A DNA stretch of 10,725 nucleotides from Salegentibacter sp. (GCA_024635815.1 JAGXIG010000065.1:1-10725); one strand, 5' to 3'; shown: positions 1 through 5,330, numbered from the stretch's first letter. A program made the numbers and translations. The notes: a model not told the origin generated them from the letters alone.

Positions 1-205
1 GGCAAAAAGATTTAGAAAGCCAATCGTTTCTACTTCAGCCAATATCAGTGGTGAAAAAACCCCCGAATCCTTTGCTGAAATAAGCCCCGAAATTTTAGAA
101 GGTGTGGACTATGTAGTAAATTTGCAAAAAAATAAAAAATCGGCTAAACCTTCCGCCATCATTAAATTAAGCAATGATGGGAAGGTAAAAGTGATTAGGA
201 AATAA
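1..205 (+). CDS. Threonylcarbamoyl-AMP synthase (TsaC/Sua5/YrdC family), C-terminal fragment
   Basis: Only the last 67 codons are present, read in the frame starting at base 2; the gene begins upstream of the window. The family makes threonylcarbamoyl-AMP from threonine, bicarbonate and ATP, the first step of t6A37 modification of ANN-decoding tRNAs. Visible family features are the STSANISG stretch, which in YrdC-fold enzymes forms part of the nucleotide pocket, followed by TPESFAEI, a GVDYVV segment and a basic tail (KPSAIIKLSNDGKVKVIRK). It ends straight after this tail, so it is the single-domain form without the extra Sua5 C-terminal domain. A YciO-like paralogue cannot be excluded because the N-terminal part is missing. 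It is followed by the GxxExxY cassette and then the CCA-adding enzyme, so two tRNA maturation genes are neighbours. Its last 80 or so bases have a second, decayed copy at about 627-681. Confidence 0.85.
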   Translation, partial: AKRFRKPIVSTSANISGEKTPESFAEISPEILEGVDYVVNLQKNKKSAKPSAIIKLSNDGKVKVIRK

Positions 206-213
206 ATAACTCT

Positions 214-230
214 GCCACGAATACACGAAT
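214..230 (+). repeat. Left inverted-repeat arm of GxxExxY cassette
   Basis: GCCACGAATACACGAAT. The arm is itself built from two direct CACGAAT heptamers separated by one base. It matches 609-625 as a perfect 17-bp inverted repeat and 5116-5132 as a direct copy at 15 of 17 positions. It occupies the place where a ribosome-binding site for the GxxExxY gene would be. Confidence 0.9.
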
Positions 231-231
231 T

Positions 232-606
232 ATGGCTGATATCATATATAAAGATGAAAGTTACGCAATTGTTGGCGCACTATTTAACATCTATAATCAT
301 TTAGGAAGTGGCTTTTCCGAAATCGTGTATAAGGATGCTTTAGAATTAGAGTTTAAAGACTTAGAAATTCCTTTTGAAAGAGAGAAAGAATATACAGTTT
401 CCTATAAAGGAATTGTTCTGCGGCACAAATTTTATGCTGATTTTGTTCTTTTTGATAAAATAATTCTGGAAATAAAGTCCATAGATAATATTCACAATAA
501 ACATACTGCCCAGTGTATTAATTATCTGAAGGTTTCAGGAAACAGTTTAGCAATTTTAGCTAATTTCCATAAGGATCTGCTGGACCATAAAAGAATTGTA
601 CTCTAA
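232..606 (+). CDS. GxxExxY protein, PD-(D/E)XK nuclease-like fold
   Basis: A 124-residue protein of the GxxExxY family, common in Bacteroidota and also placed among PD-(D/E)XK_3 nuclease-like proteins. The naming motif is G27-F-S-E30-I-V-Y33. A candidate nuclease core follows: D70 in FYADFVLF, then E80-I-K82, giving the D-x9-E-x-K pattern, with Q94 and the NYLK segment further on as in relatives. The end (LAILANF then KRIVL) also matches the family. No cellular function is established for these proteins to my knowledge, and nuclease activity is inferred from the motif. The start codon ATG lies directly after the left inverted-repeat arm, with no Shine-Dalgarno sequence, and the stop lies just before the right arm, so ORF and repeats look like one unit. 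Expression may depend on read-through from the upstream synthase gene. Confidence 0.9.
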   Translation: MADIIYKDESYAIVGALFNIYNHLGSGFSEIVYKDALELEFKDLEIPFEREKEYTVSYKGIVLRHKFYADFVLFDKIILEIKSIDNIHNKHTAQCINYLKVSGNSLAILANFHKDLLDHKRIVL

Positions 607-608
607 AT

Positions 609-625
609 ATTCGTGTATTCGTGGC
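609..625 (-). repeat. Right inverted-repeat arm of GxxExxY cassette
   Basis: ATTCGTGTATTCGTGGC, the exact reverse complement of 214-230. It starts 2 bases after the stop of the GxxExxY ORF. The bases just to its right (from about 627) already resemble the tail of the synthase gene. Confidence 0.9.
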
Positions 626-626
626 T

Positions 627-711
627 AGAAAAAATAAAATCTTCTGAGATCATTAAAATACCTAATGATAGAAAGGTTAAAAAAAGAAATTACAATAGTG
701 AAGAATTATAA
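627..711 (+). pseudogene. Remnant of a threonylcarbamoyl-AMP synthase 3' end (second copy)
   Basis: Read in the frame with codons at 649-651, this stretch gives EIIKIPNDRKVKKRNYNSEEL and then TAA at 709-711. It parallels SAIIKLSNDGKVKVIRK at the end of the intact gene. Bases 649-681 match 158-190 at 26 of 33 positions without gaps, and the A-rich bases before them also align if about 10 bases are missing. The frame differs from that of the downstream nucleotidyltransferase, so the match is not due to that gene. It may be the original gene tail, displaced when the GxxExxY unit arrived, or a target duplication that has since decayed. Being short and AT-rich, it needs comparison with relatives. 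Confidence 0.5.
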
Positions 712-2131
712 AGGAGCCTTAACCCACAATATTTTCAGGGTCATCACCCGGGCCTCAGAAGAACTTAAGCTCGAAAGCTATGTGATTGGCGGCTTTGTTC
801 GCGATCATATTCTACAGCGGGGAGAACCTAAAGATATCGATATTGTAGCAGTAGGCAGTGGAATAGAATTGGCTCGAAAAGTCGCTGAAATTTTACCACA
901 TAAACCCAAAGTACAGGTTTTTAAAAATTATGGTACCGCGATGTTGCGGGCTTACGATATGGAGATCGAGTTTGTAGGAGCCCGTAAAGAAAGCTACCAG
1001 AAAGATAGCAGGAAACCTATCGTAGAAGATGGAAGTTTGGAAGATGATCAAAACCGGCGTGATTTTACTATAAATGCCCTTGCCTTAGGTTTAAATGAAG
1101 ATAACTTCGGAAACCTATTAGATCCATTTGATGGGATTGAGGATTTAAATTCAAAAATAATCAGAACTCCCTTAGATCCAGATATCACTTATTCTGATGA
1201 TCCATTAAGAATGCTTCGGGCGATTCGCTTTGCAACTCAGCTTAATTTTAAGATTGAAAAAGAATCCCTGGATGCGATTACCCGAAATAAAAAACGCATT
1301 AAAATAATTTCGAAGGAAAGAATTACTGACGAGCTACATAAAATCATGCTGGCCGAAAAACCTTCAAAAGGATTCTCTCTTCTGCATAAAACCGGATTGC
1401 TTCCTATCATTTTACCTGAATTAACCGATTTAGAAGGTATTGATGAAATTGAAGGGCAGACACACAAAGATAATTTTTGGCATACCCTGGAAGTGGTAGA
1501 TAATATTTCAGAAAACACCGATGATCTTTGGTTACGCTGGGCCGCATTATTGCACGATATTGGAAAAGCGCCAACTAAAAAATTTCATAAGAAAATTGGC
1601 TGGACCTTTCACGGGCACGAGTTTGTGGGAGCGAAAATGGTTTTTAAACTATTTAAACGCCTTCGATTACCGCTTAACGATAAGATGAAATACGTCCAAA
1701 AGCTGGTTTTAATGAGCTCCCGCCCTATTGCTATTGTAGATAATGATGTAACCGATTCTGCAGTCCGCCGACTTATTTTTGACGCAGGAGAAGATATTGA
1801 AGATTTAATGACACTTTGTGAGGCCGATATCACCACCAAAAATCCTAATCGTTTTAAGAAATATCATAATAATTTTAAAGTAGTTCGTACTAAAATGAAA
1901 GAGGTGGAAGAGCGCGACCACGTTCGCCAGTTTCAACCTCCTGTAAGCGGTGAAGAAATTATGGAAACCTTCAATATAAGACCTTCACGTGAGATAGGAA
2001 TTATAAAAGAAACCATTAAAGAAGCAATTTTGGAAGGCGAAATCCCGAACGAGCACGAAGCCGCAAGGGAATTGATGCTAAAAAAAGGAAAAGAACTTGG
2101 GTTATCAGTAGGCAGTGAGCAGTCGCAGTGA
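665..2131 (+). CDS. cca: CCA tRNA nucleotidyltransferase with HD domain
   Basis: A 488-residue enzyme that adds or repairs the 3' CCA end of tRNAs using CTP and ATP. The class II nucleotidyltransferase core is complete: GGFVRD at 42-47, metal-binding D57-I-D59 in KDIDIVAVGSG, the RRDFTINAL motif at 131-139, and the LRMLRAIRFA helix around 181-190. A C-terminal HD-type domain follows, with H273, H297-D298 in LLHDIGK, and H316-G-H318-E. This is the usual Bacteroidota arrangement. An A-adding-only specialisation cannot be ruled out. The first 11 codons overlap a decayed out-of-frame copy of the upstream gene's tail; homology-like sequence begins at KNYKGAL, so GTG at 698 is a plausible alternative start. 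The last residues (SVGSEQSQ) and the stop codon come from a CAGT repeat. It is adjacent to another tRNA maturation gene, interrupted only by the GxxExxY unit. Confidence 0.95.
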   Translation: MIERLKKEITIVKNYKGALTHNIFRVITRASEELKLESYVIGGFVRDHILQRGEPKDIDIVAVGSGIELARKVAEILPHKPKVQVFKNYGTAMLRAYDMEIEFVGARKESYQKDSRKPIVEDGSLEDDQNRRDFTINALALGLNEDNFGNLLDPFDGIEDLNSKIIRTPLDPDITYSDDPLRMLRAIRFATQLNFKIEKESLDAITRNKKRIKIISKERITDELHKIMLAEKPSKGFSLLHKTGLLPIILPELTDLEGIDEIEGQTHKDNFWHTLEVVDNISENTDDLWLRWAALLHDIGKAPTKKFHKKIGWTFHGHEFVGAKMVFKLFKRLRLPLNDKMKYVQKLVLMSSRPIAIVDNDVTDSAVRRLIFDAGEDIEDLMTLCEADITTKNPNRFKKYHNNFKVVRTKMKEVEERDHVRQFQPPVSGEEIMETFNIRPSREIGIIKETIKEAILEGEIPNEHEAARELMLKKGKELGLSVGSEQSQ

Positions 2132-2149
2132 GCAGTTTCAGTGGGCAGT
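2106..2149. repeat. CAGT-rich short repeat spanning the end of cca
   Basis: CAGT occurs seven times, starting at 2106, 2113, 2120, 2126, 2133, 2139 and 2146, at spacings of 6 or 7 bases with G-rich spacers such as GGG, GAG and AGG. The block covers the last codons of cca, its TGA stop (2129-2131) and the following intergenic bases. From memory, similar GGCAGT/GAGCAGT strings occur between genes in other Flavobacteriaceae; I cannot check copy number here. Confidence 0.75.
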
Positions 2150-2179
2150 ATTCAATAGAAAAATAAAGCTTGAATAAAA

Positions 2180-3205
2180 ATGTATAGAAAATCGGTTAAA
2201 ATTTCCCTGATCCTGGTGTACCTGGTAATTATTGCCGGTGCAGTGGTTAGAATGACGGGCTCCGGGATGGGTTGCCCGGACTGGCCTAAGTGTTTCGGTT
2301 ATTATATTCCTCCAACAGAAGTTTCAGAACTCGAGTTTCAGGCCGATCGAGAGTATGAAAAAGGTCAGGTAATAATTGTAGATGAAACATTAAAAGTTGC
2401 TGCCGTTGATTTTACTTCCGCAGAAAACTATTCCGAAGAGAACTGGGAAACTTATACCAAACACGATTACGCCATTTTTAACCCTACCCATACCTGGGTA
2501 GAATATATCAACAGGCTGGCCGGAGCCTTAGCTGGTTTTGCAGTTCTCATTATGGCAGTCCTCTCGTTTAAAAAATGGAAGAAAAGAAAACGAATCACTA
2601 TACTTTCCTGGCTCAGCGTTTTCCTTATGGGCTTTCAGGCATGGCTTGGTGCCACCGTAGTTTATTCGGTATTATCTCCAGTCAGGATTACAATTCATAT
2701 GGTCATGGCCCTTATAATTGTGGCTTTACTACTCTATTTATTATTTATCGCTGAAGAAAAAGTTAAAAACAAAGTTCCGAATAGAACTTTCAGAAACTTA
2801 ATGATCTTGGCGGTAGGATTAACGCTTATCCAGGTTGTTTTAGGAACGCAAGTAAGGCAGCTGGTTGATGAGCAGGTGAAAATGATGGGTTATGATGCAA
2901 AGGAATTGTGGTTGGAGAATCCCGATCTTAATTTCTATGTTCACCGCAGTTTTTCTATCCTGGTTTTTCTGGTCAACGCAGCCCTGTGGTGGAGAAACCG
3001 AAAACTCGAACTTCAATTTGGAAAAATTAACTGGGTAATGTTATTCCTTTTACTGGAAATTGTCACTGGGATTGCGATGTATAATTTTGATTTCCCTTTC
3101 CTTTCGCAACCACTTCACCTGGTGATCGCCTCGGTATTGTTCGGATTTCAGTTTTATTTATTATTGGAATGCTTTGCGGCGGGAAGAAAGTTGAAAACTT
3201 TGTAA
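2180..3205 (+). CDS. ctaA: Heme A synthase (CtaA/COX15 family)
   Basis: A 341-residue integral membrane protein that oxidises heme O to heme A for aa3-type cytochrome oxidase. Eight hydrophobic segments can be placed at about 7-25, 113-131, 141-163, 168-190, 205-224, 253-271, 283-302 and 308-329. The first external loop begins with RMTGSGMGCPDWPKCFG, containing C32 and C38, and is long (to about residue 104). H173 (TIHMV), H255 (YVHRS) and H313 (PLHLV) sit at places expected for heme ligands. The fourth expected histidine, in the EYxHR motif at the second helix, is asparagine here (E108-Y-I-N111-R112). This may be normal in Bacteroidota. The gene starts 48 bases after cca on the same strand, with no clear Shine-Dalgarno sequence. 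Confidence 0.92.
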   Translation: MYRKSVKISLILVYLVIIAGAVVRMTGSGMGCPDWPKCFGYYIPPTEVSELEFQADREYEKGQVIIVDETLKVAAVDFTSAENYSEENWETYTKHDYAIFNPTHTWVEYINRLAGALAGFAVLIMAVLSFKKWKKRKRITILSWLSVFLMGFQAWLGATVVYSVLSPVRITIHMVMALIIVALLLYLLFIAEEKVKNKVPNRTFRNLMILAVGLTLIQVVLGTQVRQLVDEQVKMMGYDAKELWLENPDLNFYVHRSFSILVFLVNAALWWRNRKLELQFGKINWVMLFLLLEIVTGIAMYNFDFPFLSQPLHLVIASVLFGFQFYLLLECFAAGRKLKTL

Positions 3206-3210
3206 CTTTG
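3203..3210 (+). promoter_or_regulatory. Candidate Bacteroidota -7 element (TAACTTTG)
   Basis: TAACTTTG fits the TAnnTTTG -7 consensus of the Bacteroidota primary sigma factor. It overlaps the stop codon of ctaA and lies 19 bases before the ATG of the next gene, a usual distance. No TTG or TTTG is present at the ideal upstream spacing (TTTG at 3173-3176 is too far and TTG at 3191 too near), so the -33 part is weak. Confidence 0.4.
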
Positions 3211-3229
3211 CCCCTTAAAATTTGATATT

Positions 3230-3739
3230 ATGGTTTACCGATTTAGAGTAATTCTTGATGCTGAGGAAGATGTGTTTAGGGATATAGAAATACTGCAGGA
3301 AGACACCCTTGAAGACCTTCATAACACCATTCTACAGTCTTTTGGCTTTGATGGCACCGAAATGGCTTCCTTCTATTTGAGCGATAATGACTGGCAGCAG
3401 GGCGAGGAATTTTCTCAATTTGATATGGGTGGTGAAGTACGCTTAATGAACGAAACCAGCCTCGAATCTATTTTAGATGAAGACAATAGAAAAATAATCT
3501 ATATTTACGACTTCCTGAAAATGTGGACCTTTTTAATTGAGCTTGCTCAGGTGGGCGAAATTGAAGCTGGAAGGGATTACCCAAACCTAATGTTTGTTCA
3601 CGGTCAACTTCCTGATGAAGCCCCGGACAAAGATTTTGTTGGGGAAGATGATGAAGATGCAGGCGGTGGCGATATGTTTGACCAGGGTTTTAACACCAAC
3701 GATTACGACGATCTTTCTTTTGACGAGAATTGGAATTGA
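3230..3739 (+). CDS. pRiA4b ORF-3-like protein (IS1096 passenger TnpR-like), acidic C-terminus
   Basis: A 169-residue soluble protein of the PRiA4_ORF3 family, first named from plasmid ORFs and mobile-element passengers but common as a stand-alone chromosomal gene in Bacteroidota. Its role is unknown. Family features are the beta-rich start (YRFRVILDAEEDVFRDIEI), the helix DTLEDLHNTILQSFGF, the FYLSDNDW segment (48-55) and the YIYDFLKMWTFLIEL segment at 91-105. From about residue 129 the chain is strongly acidic and low in complexity (EDDEDAGGGDMF and DYDDLSFDENWN). It follows ctaA by 24 bases but has its own candidate -7 element. No transposase is nearby, so it gives no evidence of an active element. 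Its stop codon TGA forms the first bases of a palindrome. Confidence 0.8.
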   Translation: MVYRFRVILDAEEDVFRDIEILQEDTLEDLHNTILQSFGFDGTEMASFYLSDNDWQQGEEFSQFDMGGEVRLMNETSLESILDEDNRKIIYIYDFLKMWTFLIELAQVGEIEAGRDYPNLMFVHGQLPDEAPDKDFVGEDDEDAGGGDMFDQGFNTNDYDDLSFDENWN

Positions 3740-3753
3740 TTACGAAGTAATCA
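3737..3753. repeat. Palindrome starting at the stop codon
   Basis: TGATTAC-GAA-GTAATCA forms a perfect 7-bp stem with a 3-base loop. Its first three bases are the TGA stop of the preceding gene and its last base is shared with the next hairpin. No T-run follows, so it is not a classical terminator. Confidence 0.6.
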
Positions 3754-3776
3754 TCCCGAACTTGCTTCGGGATCTA
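3751..3776. repeat. Extragenic hairpin repeat, unit 1 (8-5-8)
   Basis: Stem ATCCCGAA (3753-3760) and TTCGGGAT (3766-3773) around a five-base loop, flanked by TC and CTAGG. The next unit repeats this pattern 35 bases further on, with the same stem length, loop length and right flank. Confidence 0.75.
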
Positions 3777-3783
3777 GGTTCAC

Positions 3784-3812
3784 CGTCATCCTGAATTTAT
3801 TTCAGGATCTAG
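3784..3812. repeat. Extragenic hairpin repeat, unit 2 (8-5-8)
   Basis: Stem ATCCTGAA (3788-3795) and TTCAGGAT (3801-3808) with loop TTTAT, headed by CGTC and followed by CTAGG. Compared with unit 1, the stem has changed C to T on one side and G to A on the other, which keeps the pairing. A near copy forms the left half of the element at 5251-5330. Confidence 0.8.
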
Positions 3813-3841
3813 GCGATTTCTAAATTAAAACAAATACTTAG

Positions 3842-3908
3842 CGTCATTACGAACGAAGTTAAGTTATCTCTAATTTGATTACCGATTATCATCGGGATCG
3901 CAATGACG
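3842..3908. repeat. Extragenic palindromic element with CGTCATT...AATGACG ends
   Basis: The outer arms CGTCATTACGA (3842-3852) and TCGCAATGACG (3898-3908) pair at 10 of 11 positions. Inside is a small stem, CCGAT (3882-3886) with ATCGG (3891-3895). It has the same general architecture as the element at 5251-5330: outer arms ending in CGTCAT/TGACG with a hairpin inside. Confidence 0.65.
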
Positions 3909-3971
3909 AGTTAAAGCTGAATTATATTTAATACCTGTTTCTAACTAAAACAAGATTTTCGTCGCAGTTTA

Positions 3972-4027
3972 TCCCGATATTTATCGGGACGGAAATGACA
4001 AAATAAGATTTCCGCCTTCGCGGAAAT
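3972..4027. repeat. Two adjacent hairpins upstream of the nucleoid-protein gene
   Basis: The first hairpin has stem TCCCGATA (3972-3979) and TATCGGGA (3982-3989), with effectively a 4-base loop. The second has stem ATTTCCGC (4008-4015) and GCGGAAAT (4020-4027) with loop CTTC. Both are perfect. The GGAAATGA string recurs after each one (3991-3998 and 4022-4029). The second hairpin ends 17 bases before the next start codon, so it could also lie in the 5' untranslated region of that gene. These two complete the 305-base gene-free stretch at 3740-4044; I see no ORF, promoter or RNA gene in it beyond the palindromes listed. Confidence 0.65.
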
Positions 4028-4044
4028 GAAAAAATATAACATAC

Positions 4045-5103
4045 ATGATCAACCTTTTTAATGCGCAAATTGAGTCCCTTTCTATTCACAGGGTTGGGAA
4101 CAAAAGCCGAAACGAGAATATTTTTCTTTCTGCAGCACCTTATCAATTAAACGATGAGATCACTCCTTTGATAAAGGAATACTTTTTAAAACCGTTTCGG
4201 GAAAAAGAAGAGAACTACTTCAATTTTTCTCACGAAACCGATCTTGAATTCAACGAATTATATAATCTGGCGAACACGGTTTTTGACGATCCGGGGAACA
4301 TTCACGAAGCTTCAAAAAAGATAACCACTTTATTATTCGAGCAATCTTCGCATCCGCATATTAAAAGCGGGGAAGTATATGTAGTATATTTTGAAAACCT
4401 TCAGGTAGATAATGAAAAGGTTTCCGGAATTGGGATTTTTAAATCCGAATTAAAACACGACTTCCTTCAGTTTGAAGAAAATGGAAGCATTTTAGAAATG
4501 ATCGTTCAGCAGGGGATTAACCTCAACAAGCTGGATAAAGGCGCGCTTATTTTCAATAAAAACCGAGAAGAAGGTTATAAAATCCTTTCGGTAGATTCCA
4601 ATAAATACGATACCAAATACTGGCTGGAGAACTTCCTGGGTTTAGATGTGATGCGAGATGAGAATTACAACACCAAAAGTTACCTGAACTTTTGTAAGAA
4701 CTTTGCCAAGGACGTTGTTTTACCTGCGGAAGACAAAAAGGAAGAGGTGATGTTTATGAACCGCAGTATGGATTACTTCGCCAAAAACGATGATTTTGAG
4801 GAAAGTAATTTCCTGAATTCAGTTATAGATAATCCTGAATTATTACCCGAATTTCAACATTATAAAACCGAAAAAGCGCCAAAATATAAAATTGAGGATC
4901 TTACCAATTTCCCTATCGCCAACAAAGCGGTAACCGATGCGCGTAAGAAAATTAAAAGCGTTATTAACCTGGATACGCACATTCAGATTAAAATGGATTT
5001 TGTAAACGCCGAATCGGCCGATAAGTTTGTGGAAAAAGGCTGGGACGAGGAAAAGCAAATGTATTATTACCTGGTTTATTTTAACAAGGAAGAGAAGAGT
5101 TAA
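4045..5103 (+). CDS. Nucleoid-associated protein, NdpA/YejK (NA37) family
   Basis: A 352-residue protein of the 37-kDa nucleoid-associated family, close to the roughly 335-residue length of E. coli YejK. The start (MINLFNAQIESLSIHRVGNK), the GEVYVVYFENLQV strand followed by GIGIFKSELKHDFLQF, the LNKLDKGALIFN segment, and the TKYWLENFLGL then SYLNFCKNFAKDVV segment are recognisable features. Family members are found with nucleoid DNA; the molecular activity is not clear, and in other bacteria some relatives sit in defence or mobile contexts, which is not the case here. There is no transmembrane segment or signal peptide. The upstream 300 bases are filled with palindromes, and transcription should stop at the strong hairpin at 5160-5197. 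The neighbour on the other side is convergent. Confidence 0.85.
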   Translation: MINLFNAQIESLSIHRVGNKSRNENIFLSAAPYQLNDEITPLIKEYFLKPFREKEENYFNFSHETDLEFNELYNLANTVFDDPGNIHEASKKITTLLFEQSSHPHIKSGEVYVVYFENLQVDNEKVSGIGIFKSELKHDFLQFEENGSILEMIVQQGINLNKLDKGALIFNKNREEGYKILSVDSNKYDTKYWLENFLGLDVMRDENYNTKSYLNFCKNFAKDVVLPAEDKKEEVMFMNRSMDYFAKNDDFEESNFLNSVIDNPELLPEFQHYKTEKAPKYKIEDLTNFPIANKAVTDARKKIKSVINLDTHIQIKMDFVNAESADKFVEKGWDEEKQMYYYLVYFNKEEKS

Positions 5104-5115
5104 TAAATTTTTATA

Positions 5116-5132
5116 GCCACGAATCCACTAAT
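5116..5132 (+). repeat. Solitary copy of the GxxExxY-cassette arm
   Basis: GCCACGAATCCACTAAT matches the left arm of the GxxExxY cassette (214-230) at 15 of 17 positions. As at the cassette, it follows a TAA stop codon closely (12 bases here, 8 there) in the same orientation. A weak partner (ATTTGTG at 5136-5142) follows, but there is no GxxExxY ORF. It could be an empty or decayed element. Confidence 0.5.
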
Positions 5133-5159
5133 AATATTTGTGAGTTTAGAAAGATAACC

Positions 5160-5197
5160 AGCCCTCACAGGTTTCAAAACCTGTGAGGGCTTTTTAT
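5160..5197 (+). terminator. Rho-independent terminator after the nucleoid-protein gene
   Basis: AGCCCTCACAGGTTT (5160-5174) pairs perfectly with AAACCTGTGAGGGCT (5177-5191) around a very small loop, and TTTTTATT follows (5190 onward). It lies 57 bases after the stop codon. Only the plus-strand side has a T-run, so it serves the upstream gene rather than the convergent one. From memory, CCTCACAGGTTT palindromes of this sort recur in flavobacterial genomes, so it may also be a member of a repeat family. Confidence 0.85.
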
Positions 5198-5250
5198 TCC
5201 TGACATTAAAAATTTTTACAACTAAAAGGCTGGTTGGGCTGCACTTAAAA

Positions 5251-5330
5251 TCGTCATCCTGATTTATTTCAGGATCTAAAATGTCGATAATCATAACATG
5301 TTAGAAGCTGAAACATGTTCAGCTTGACGA
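5251..5330. repeat. 80-bp two-hairpin extragenic palindromic element
   Basis: The outer ends TCGTCATCCTGA (5251-5262) and TCAGCTTGACGA (5319-5330) are complementary at 10 of 12 positions. Inside are two hairpins: ATCCTGA/TCAGGAT (5256-5262, 5269-5275) and AAGCTGAA/TTCAGCTT (5305-5312, 5318-5325) with loop ACATG. The left hairpin is a close copy of the one at 3784-3812. The element lies between two convergent genes. The form resembles REP/BIME elements of other bacteria; the link to a REP-type transposase is not visible here. Confidence 0.75.

Larger units (their letters stand above)
214..625. mobile_element. GxxExxY cassette bounded by 17-bp perfect inverted repeats (putative mobile unit)
   Basis: The unit consists of arm GCCACGAATACACGAAT at 214-230, one ORF at 232-606 and the exact reverse complement ATTCGTGTATTCGTGGC at 609-625. 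The ORF almost fills the space: its start codon is 2 bases after the left arm and its stop is 2 bases before the right arm. The unit begins 8 bases after the synthase stop codon, and sequence resembling the synthase tail resumes next to the right arm. No transposase is encoded, so if it moves it must be mobilised in trans or by recombination. Calling it mobile is an inference from the boundaries and the flanking duplication. Confidence 0.55.

Noticed and set aside
3230..3739. Reading the pRiA4b ORF-3-like gene as part of an insertion sequence or plasmid
   Set aside because: No transposase, resolvase or terminal repeats flank it as a unit, and the family is common as a stand-alone chromosomal gene.
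3817..3953. Near direct repeat TTTCTAAATTAAAACAA (3817) and TTTCTAACTAAAACAA (3938)
   Set aside because: It is short and AT-rich, and the sequence between and beyond the copies does not continue the match, so chance is likely.
3740..4044. A CRISPR array in the repeat-rich gap
   Set aside because: The repeats are palindromes of different sequence, with no constant repeat and no regular unique spacers.
3928..4146. 72-codon minus-strand ORF upstream of the nucleoid-protein gene
   Set aside because: It consists of hairpin repeats and the antisense of the first codons of a clear plus-strand gene.
5100..5294. 64-codon ORF on the minus strand in the convergent gap
   Set aside because: It reads through the terminator hairpin and the two-hairpin repeat; its codons reflect palindromes, and it resembles no protein I know.
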